NCBI RefSeq assembly: GCF_964340395.1
Contig: NC_135563.1
Coordinates: 11,878,651 to 11,942,650 of the forward strand
Origin: Glandiceps talaboti
Taxonomy: Eukaryota > Hemichordata > Enteropneusta > Spengelidae
Reading direction: 5' to 3'
Length of the DNA: 64,000 nt
The notes under the pieces are model-generated. The model did not search any database. It was not told the DNA's origin and saw only the letters and a list, made by a program, of their open reading frames with translations. Below are positions 59,539 to 64,000 of the stretch, piece by piece; the first letter of the stretch is position 1; each line of letters opens with the position of its first letter. Both the position numbers and the translations under genes were made by a program.

Positions 59539-60836
59539 CTGGGTAAAAGAAAAATGAAAAAAAGAGAAGTTTTAGAGGCTAATTTATAAATATTAACACC
59601 ATTATAAAAGGTGACAGATGAGCAATACACATATATGCAAATTGTGCTTGATTGATAAATAAAACACAGAATTAATAGTTTTCACCTTAAATTGACAACA
59701 GTCCATAGTCGAACCGATTTACGTTAATGAGTGAATGTTTACAGCCGTCAAAGTCAACGTATGACGTTATTAAAGAATCAATACTCTGATGTATAGAAAT
59801 GAAAATCGCGCTCAATAGAGTAAAGCGGGTTTTAAGCTCTGTAAGGTTAGGCAATAAGCTTACATCTAAGACCATTTCGACAGGCAATCTTTTCAATGTT
59901 TTGATAGGGTCGAGGGTCACCTTATACTGATTTAATGGTGATAACTTTTTTTGAGGTCGGTTTTGTTCACCAGTTATTACGAAAATTAATTTGATGTACG
60001 GAAGACAGTAGAGGTATGAAACGAACAAAAACAACTGGTGCAATAGAAATCAAACGGGCATTGCACACTGGTAAGATTTTATACAAACCCCTGCCAAGCC
60101 GAAATGGAGTTTTTATGTTTCTTCTATTATCAGTGATTGGCAATTCCAGCTAATAAATTGCTAACGTTTGGATGCATATTGCTTTTATTAAAGTTCAGAC
60201 TAACATTAATAGTCTTCTGTCCATCATGTAAAATGTGGTACAGAATCCGTAATAAGCTCAACTGACTTAATGTGCCTATACTTAAATTACTACTAATATA
60301 CCAACTTATAAGATCAGTCATATATTTTGATAGTGTAGCATAATCCGGGATATAATGGAAAGATTTGATGAAAGTGTCTAAATACGTAAATTGGGATTGT
60401 TGAATATTGAATATCGTTTATTGGAGTTTCAATAATATTTTCTATGTAAATTGACACATGAAATGAACATATTATCTTCGAAACCCTATGCTTCTGATGT
60501 CGTCCGAAATATACAATCTAGCTGGAATTTCAATTTATGGGCACTATTTATGAATATAATTACAAAGGCATGTGCGTTTTAAATTAAAATTCTAATCAGG
60601 AAAGGTTTTAATTATCGGTTTATAATTAAGTGATAAATAAACACAAATTGATTTTCGATTGAATCGGTAAACTCAATATCTAATGAGTGAGGTACACTGG
60701 GAAACTCTCATACCTGAGTTGCAGTCACATATAGACAGAATGTGAAACTCATATGCCAACATTGTAACGTGGATGTGAGAATTAGCATAGCGTAAGTTTT
60801 TACAACATTCTTGGTAAAAGAACTTTTCCCCACAGC

Positions 60837-61186
60837 CATATACCAACTATGTGAGCATAGCTGTAACATGGGTATTTCTCACAACCATTTACTACAAGCT
60901 ATGTGAGCACTGCTGTAACAGGGGTATTTTATACAGTCAAGTATCAGTTGTGTTGGCAAAGCTGATTGAATTGAACGGAAGGGCTGCTACAGGGTATGAT
61001 TTCAACATAGCTGGTACATGGATGTTAACAACAAGTCAACTGTGTATATTACAGGGATGTGCAGAACGGTCTTGGCACAGAGATGGTATCCACATCCATG
61101 TAACCGTAATACTTTTCACAACCATGAAGCAGATGTGTTGAAAATACACCCTGTAACGGGGCTGTGAGACACATAGTTGGTACATG
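60837..61186. mobile_element. Terminal-inverted-repeat element with internal degenerate repeats
   Basis: CATATACCAACTATGTG at 60837-60853 is matched in reverse complement by 61170-61186 with one mismatch. The interior repeats the motif (C)TATGTGAGCA..GCTGTAACA..GGTATTT at least twice (from 60841 and from about 60896). It looks like a small non-autonomous foldback element or a nested tandem repeat. It has no meaningful ORF. Confidence 0.4.
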
Positions 61187-61359
61187 ACGGTGCTCTTATT
61201 CCTAGCACTAAGATATAGCAACAGCTTAGAATAGCACTAGGATATGTACATCCTATTGCAAGGATGTGCGATGTTCCCTGTCTATATATAATGACGTTGG
61301 TTGTACTAGCAACAACAATTGAAGCAAGTTAAGTTGAACCAAATTATCGTCCCGATAGA

Positions 61360-61890
61360 TTTTCCTATCATTCAATTTGCTATATTTCATTGTCTGACAC
61401 GACAAAAATCTGTCTAATATTGCTAAATCTGGCACGAAAATCACCAAAATCTAACAACATTGCCGCATCTTATCGTCTGGCATGACAAACATTGAAGTAC
61501 AATTGGTACATTTAAATCCATCCACGTGCCTGAAAAATGATCTAATAAGAAAAATGGTCAACTACTCCAAGAAAATATGGCTATATTTGTAAGTTTTTTG
61601 TCATAGCACATGTTGGAAATGAACCATAAATTAAGGACGATTTATTTATGTTATTTTTGACACAGACGATAAAATGTAGCAATGTAGGCAGACTTTTGTC
61701 AAACGAGACGATACAATGTAGCAATGTGAGCAGCTTTTTTTGTTGAACCAGACAGACAATAAAATATAGCAATGTGAGCAGATTTTTGTCAAACCAGACT
61801 GTAAAATGTAGATTTTTTGGTGACCCAGACGTTAAAATGTAGCAATGTAAGATTGTTTTTGTCGAACCAGACGATAAAATGTAGCAATCA
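61360..61890. repeat. 42 bp degenerate repeats in inverted arrangement
   Basis: Six units starting GAC(G/A)(A/T)(T/A)AAAATGTAGCAATG occur at 61665, 61707, 61755, 61797, 61828 and 61870. Spacing is 42, 48, 42, 31 and 42 bp. The same consensus appears in the opposite orientation at about 61360-61495, so the two arrays face each other across ~170 bp. Confidence 0.65.
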
Positions 61891-64000
61891 TATACCGGAA
61901 AGATTTTTCAGGTGGTAGATGTGGTCGAGACACTCCTCTGAATTTAGTGATTTCGGATTGCAATAATGGTGTGTTTCTTGTTTCAATTTTCTGTATCAAT
62001 AGCTCAGAAAACAAGTTTTCCAATATTGGCGTCTTTGTCACATTCAATTTGTACATCTACTTTAAGAATAAGAGACTAAAATTGAGATGACGTTTTCGCT
62101 CTTCAAATCAATTCTTATTTAAATTGAAAGCTTAATTACCCTAGGCGTGTTTATCACTCAAGATAGATTGAGCATAACATATCGAACTAATTATCAGAAA
62201 TTTCTCAGGCAAGAAATTAATGCAAAATCTCAGAATGTACTTTGTTTAGTCATTCTTTCTTGCACCCAATTACACCTTTTTGCTCCAAACATAAAAAAGC
62301 TTTTAGTAGAAAACGGGAGGTATTGTCAAAACACACAATAATTAACAATGCAGACTTTAAAATGCAATTATGTGAAGGAAGTGAACAAATTAATGAAATG
62401 GTTTGAAATAAATTTTAATAGACAGACTGGATTTCACTGAACAATGAAATGCATTAACACTGTTCTTTAATAACTAATACTAGTAATTAACATTGCCATG
62501 CGCAATCTATTTCGTTATTTTGCCTGGGTGTTTCAATACAGTAATTAGTCGGTACTTTTTACAGTACTTTTTCATGATATTAATACAATTTCTTCTTTCA
62601 ATGAGCGTGCTCTTGCATCTTATTATCATATTCTTTAAATAAGAACAAGCGATGCTTTATGGGTAAGACGTGCCCTGGTTTTACAAAAAAAGGTTTTGAA
62701 ATAATATCAACATGTAATGAATAGGGGTCAGGAAAAAAGTACACCATTTCATCCTTTTGGCGAGTTACCGCTTTACTCGTAGGCGGTGATTAATATTACA
62801 TACCATTTCATCTTTCGCTTCTATTGAACGAGCACTTGCTTGCTGATTTATGTTATGTCGGCTTGACTTTCTATGTATTCAAAAATACCAAGAATAAATT
62901 CCTAAATCTGCAATTAAGCAACATATTTTCCAGCGCAACTAAGCGTATGTCTTTTTCTCCTAGAGAATTAAAATCTCACGGGGGAATAATTTTGACCCAT
63001 GATTTAAAAGCCGATCATAATATTGAATGCTTGTATATTGAACAGTTGTCGTAAAACTACCTTGTCGAAAATATATCCCACAATATATCACAAGAGCTGA
63101 ATTCGCTTTATTGGAGCCTCTGTCATTAACTATTCCGGTGGATTTTTTTTTTGCTCAGACGACCGTCTAGTGACAACCATGATTGTCGCATATGCCTGGC
63201 AAGAAATCCTTGGATGATCAAAATAGAAATTCTAGGAAACCATACAGCTGTCTTTCTTTTTTCCAGTGATTCTAGATTATGAAATTGATAAACGAAGGAC
63301 CGGTAGTTCGTGATCACAGAATAAAGCAGGAAGTGCTATATCAAATGCCATAAATTTGATTTTTAAGTACAGAACTGTGTCTCGGAGACGTAAAGTTTTA
63401 TTTGCTAGACTTTTAATTTAAATTACGTGTTAGGGGAACGGTACGCAGTTACTGTATTAGATATAATATACACTGGGAGTCGAGCAACAACTTGTCCCGG
63501 CGAATATTGCGCATGCGATTGGAACGGCTCAGGTGTCATTACAAAATTACAACCAATACAGACTCGTCAAACCGTTGGAACATTAGATATACTGAACTAG
63601 TTTGAACTTAACAGTTCACGGACGTTGTATCGAATAAATAAAATCATTACAGGTAACCTCGACCACCAAAGGAAATACCAATCCGAGACTACATTGTCGA
63701 CTGGTATTTATCAAATTATGAATGTTTTCTCTTGACAAATACATCATACTTTATACTCAGTACACCCGGAAGAACTAGATTGTCTTAAACTTGAACTAGC
63801 TTTAACTATATTAAATGATAGATCCATACAGGAAATAGAAGTTAGATGAAGTAGAAGTTTGTTCTTATTATCAAAATCTAAATGAATTTAGCAATTATAT
63901 TGAAGGGAAGAAAAGTGAAAAGTGGGTTCAAAAGAGAAAATGAATTATTGTCTTACTACATGACAAATGCAACTATCACCCGAACATACTATTTGTAAAG

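Larger units (their letters stand above)
59539..64000 (-). other. Probable gene B intron 2, incomplete
   Basis: I searched the minus strand for the expected 140 nt exon (RL..L...Y....RPV pattern ending before a GT donor in phase 0) and did not find it. The segment holds the foldback element at 60837-61186 and the 42 bp inverted arrays. If the gene is intact, its exon 2 and signal exon lie beyond the window end. Confidence 0.55.

Noticed and set aside
59687-60043. Minus-strand ORF considered as gene B exon 2 because it contains LPVEM near a possible donor
   Set aside because: It lacks the RL..L...Y....RPV pattern, and the donors are either weak (GTCTTA) or misplaced relative to the DEK exon.
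62797-62880. Minus-strand ...KDEM|GTATGT considered as gene B exon 2 end
   Set aside because: Upstream codons do not show the receptor N-terminal helix or strand pattern.

Overview
The window is AT-rich animal DNA with multi-kilobase introns, GT-AG splice junctions, many microsatellites and decayed transposons. It has no long uninterrupted ORFs, operons or Shine-Dalgarno sites. Long tetranucleotide arrays, expanded non-alpha nicotinic receptor genes and dispersed foldback elements suggest a marine invertebrate, such as a lophotrochozoan or an invertebrate deuterostome. The sequence alone does not fix the species.

The main content is two paralogous Cys-loop ligand-gated ion channel (nicotinic acetylcholine receptor-like) subunit genes arranged tail to tail. 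Gene A is on the plus strand (8147-41352). Seven coding exons splice in phase into a complete 479-residue subunit with signal peptide, Cys-loop, four membrane helices and an alpha7-like M2. Gene B is on the minus strand (52459-59538). Five coding exons are visible, matching gene A exons 3 to 7 in order. The four inner exons have the same lengths (45, 110, 203 and 327 nt) and all intron phases agree. Its first two exons were not found and probably lie beyond position 64000. Both proteins lack the vicinal cysteines of loop C and share the unusual loop C YPD-(A/S)-PGIPYTDV, so they look like sister non-alpha subunits from a local inverted duplication. Gene B has Gly instead of Glu at M2 position -1' and an extra Cys just before the Cys-loop.

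Layout: 1-8146 is 5' flank with a diverged tandem repeat and microsatellites. 8147-41352 is gene A, with introns of 13.2, 9.0, 6.3, 1.8, 0.9 and 0.6 kb. Intron 3 carries a 1.56 kb hAT-like non-autonomous transposon. 41353-52458 is the intergenic region between the two 3' ends. It holds a 95 bp tandem duplication, an 0.8 kb tetranucleotide array, a fossil LINE 3' end and two phase-compatible candidate exons of an unrecognised plus-strand gene. 52459-59538 is gene B. 59539-64000 is probably gene B intron 2, with foldback repeats.

If both subunits are expressed, they would be expected to enter pentameric cation channels, probably with alpha subunits encoded elsewhere, because neither has a canonical principal agonist-binding face.
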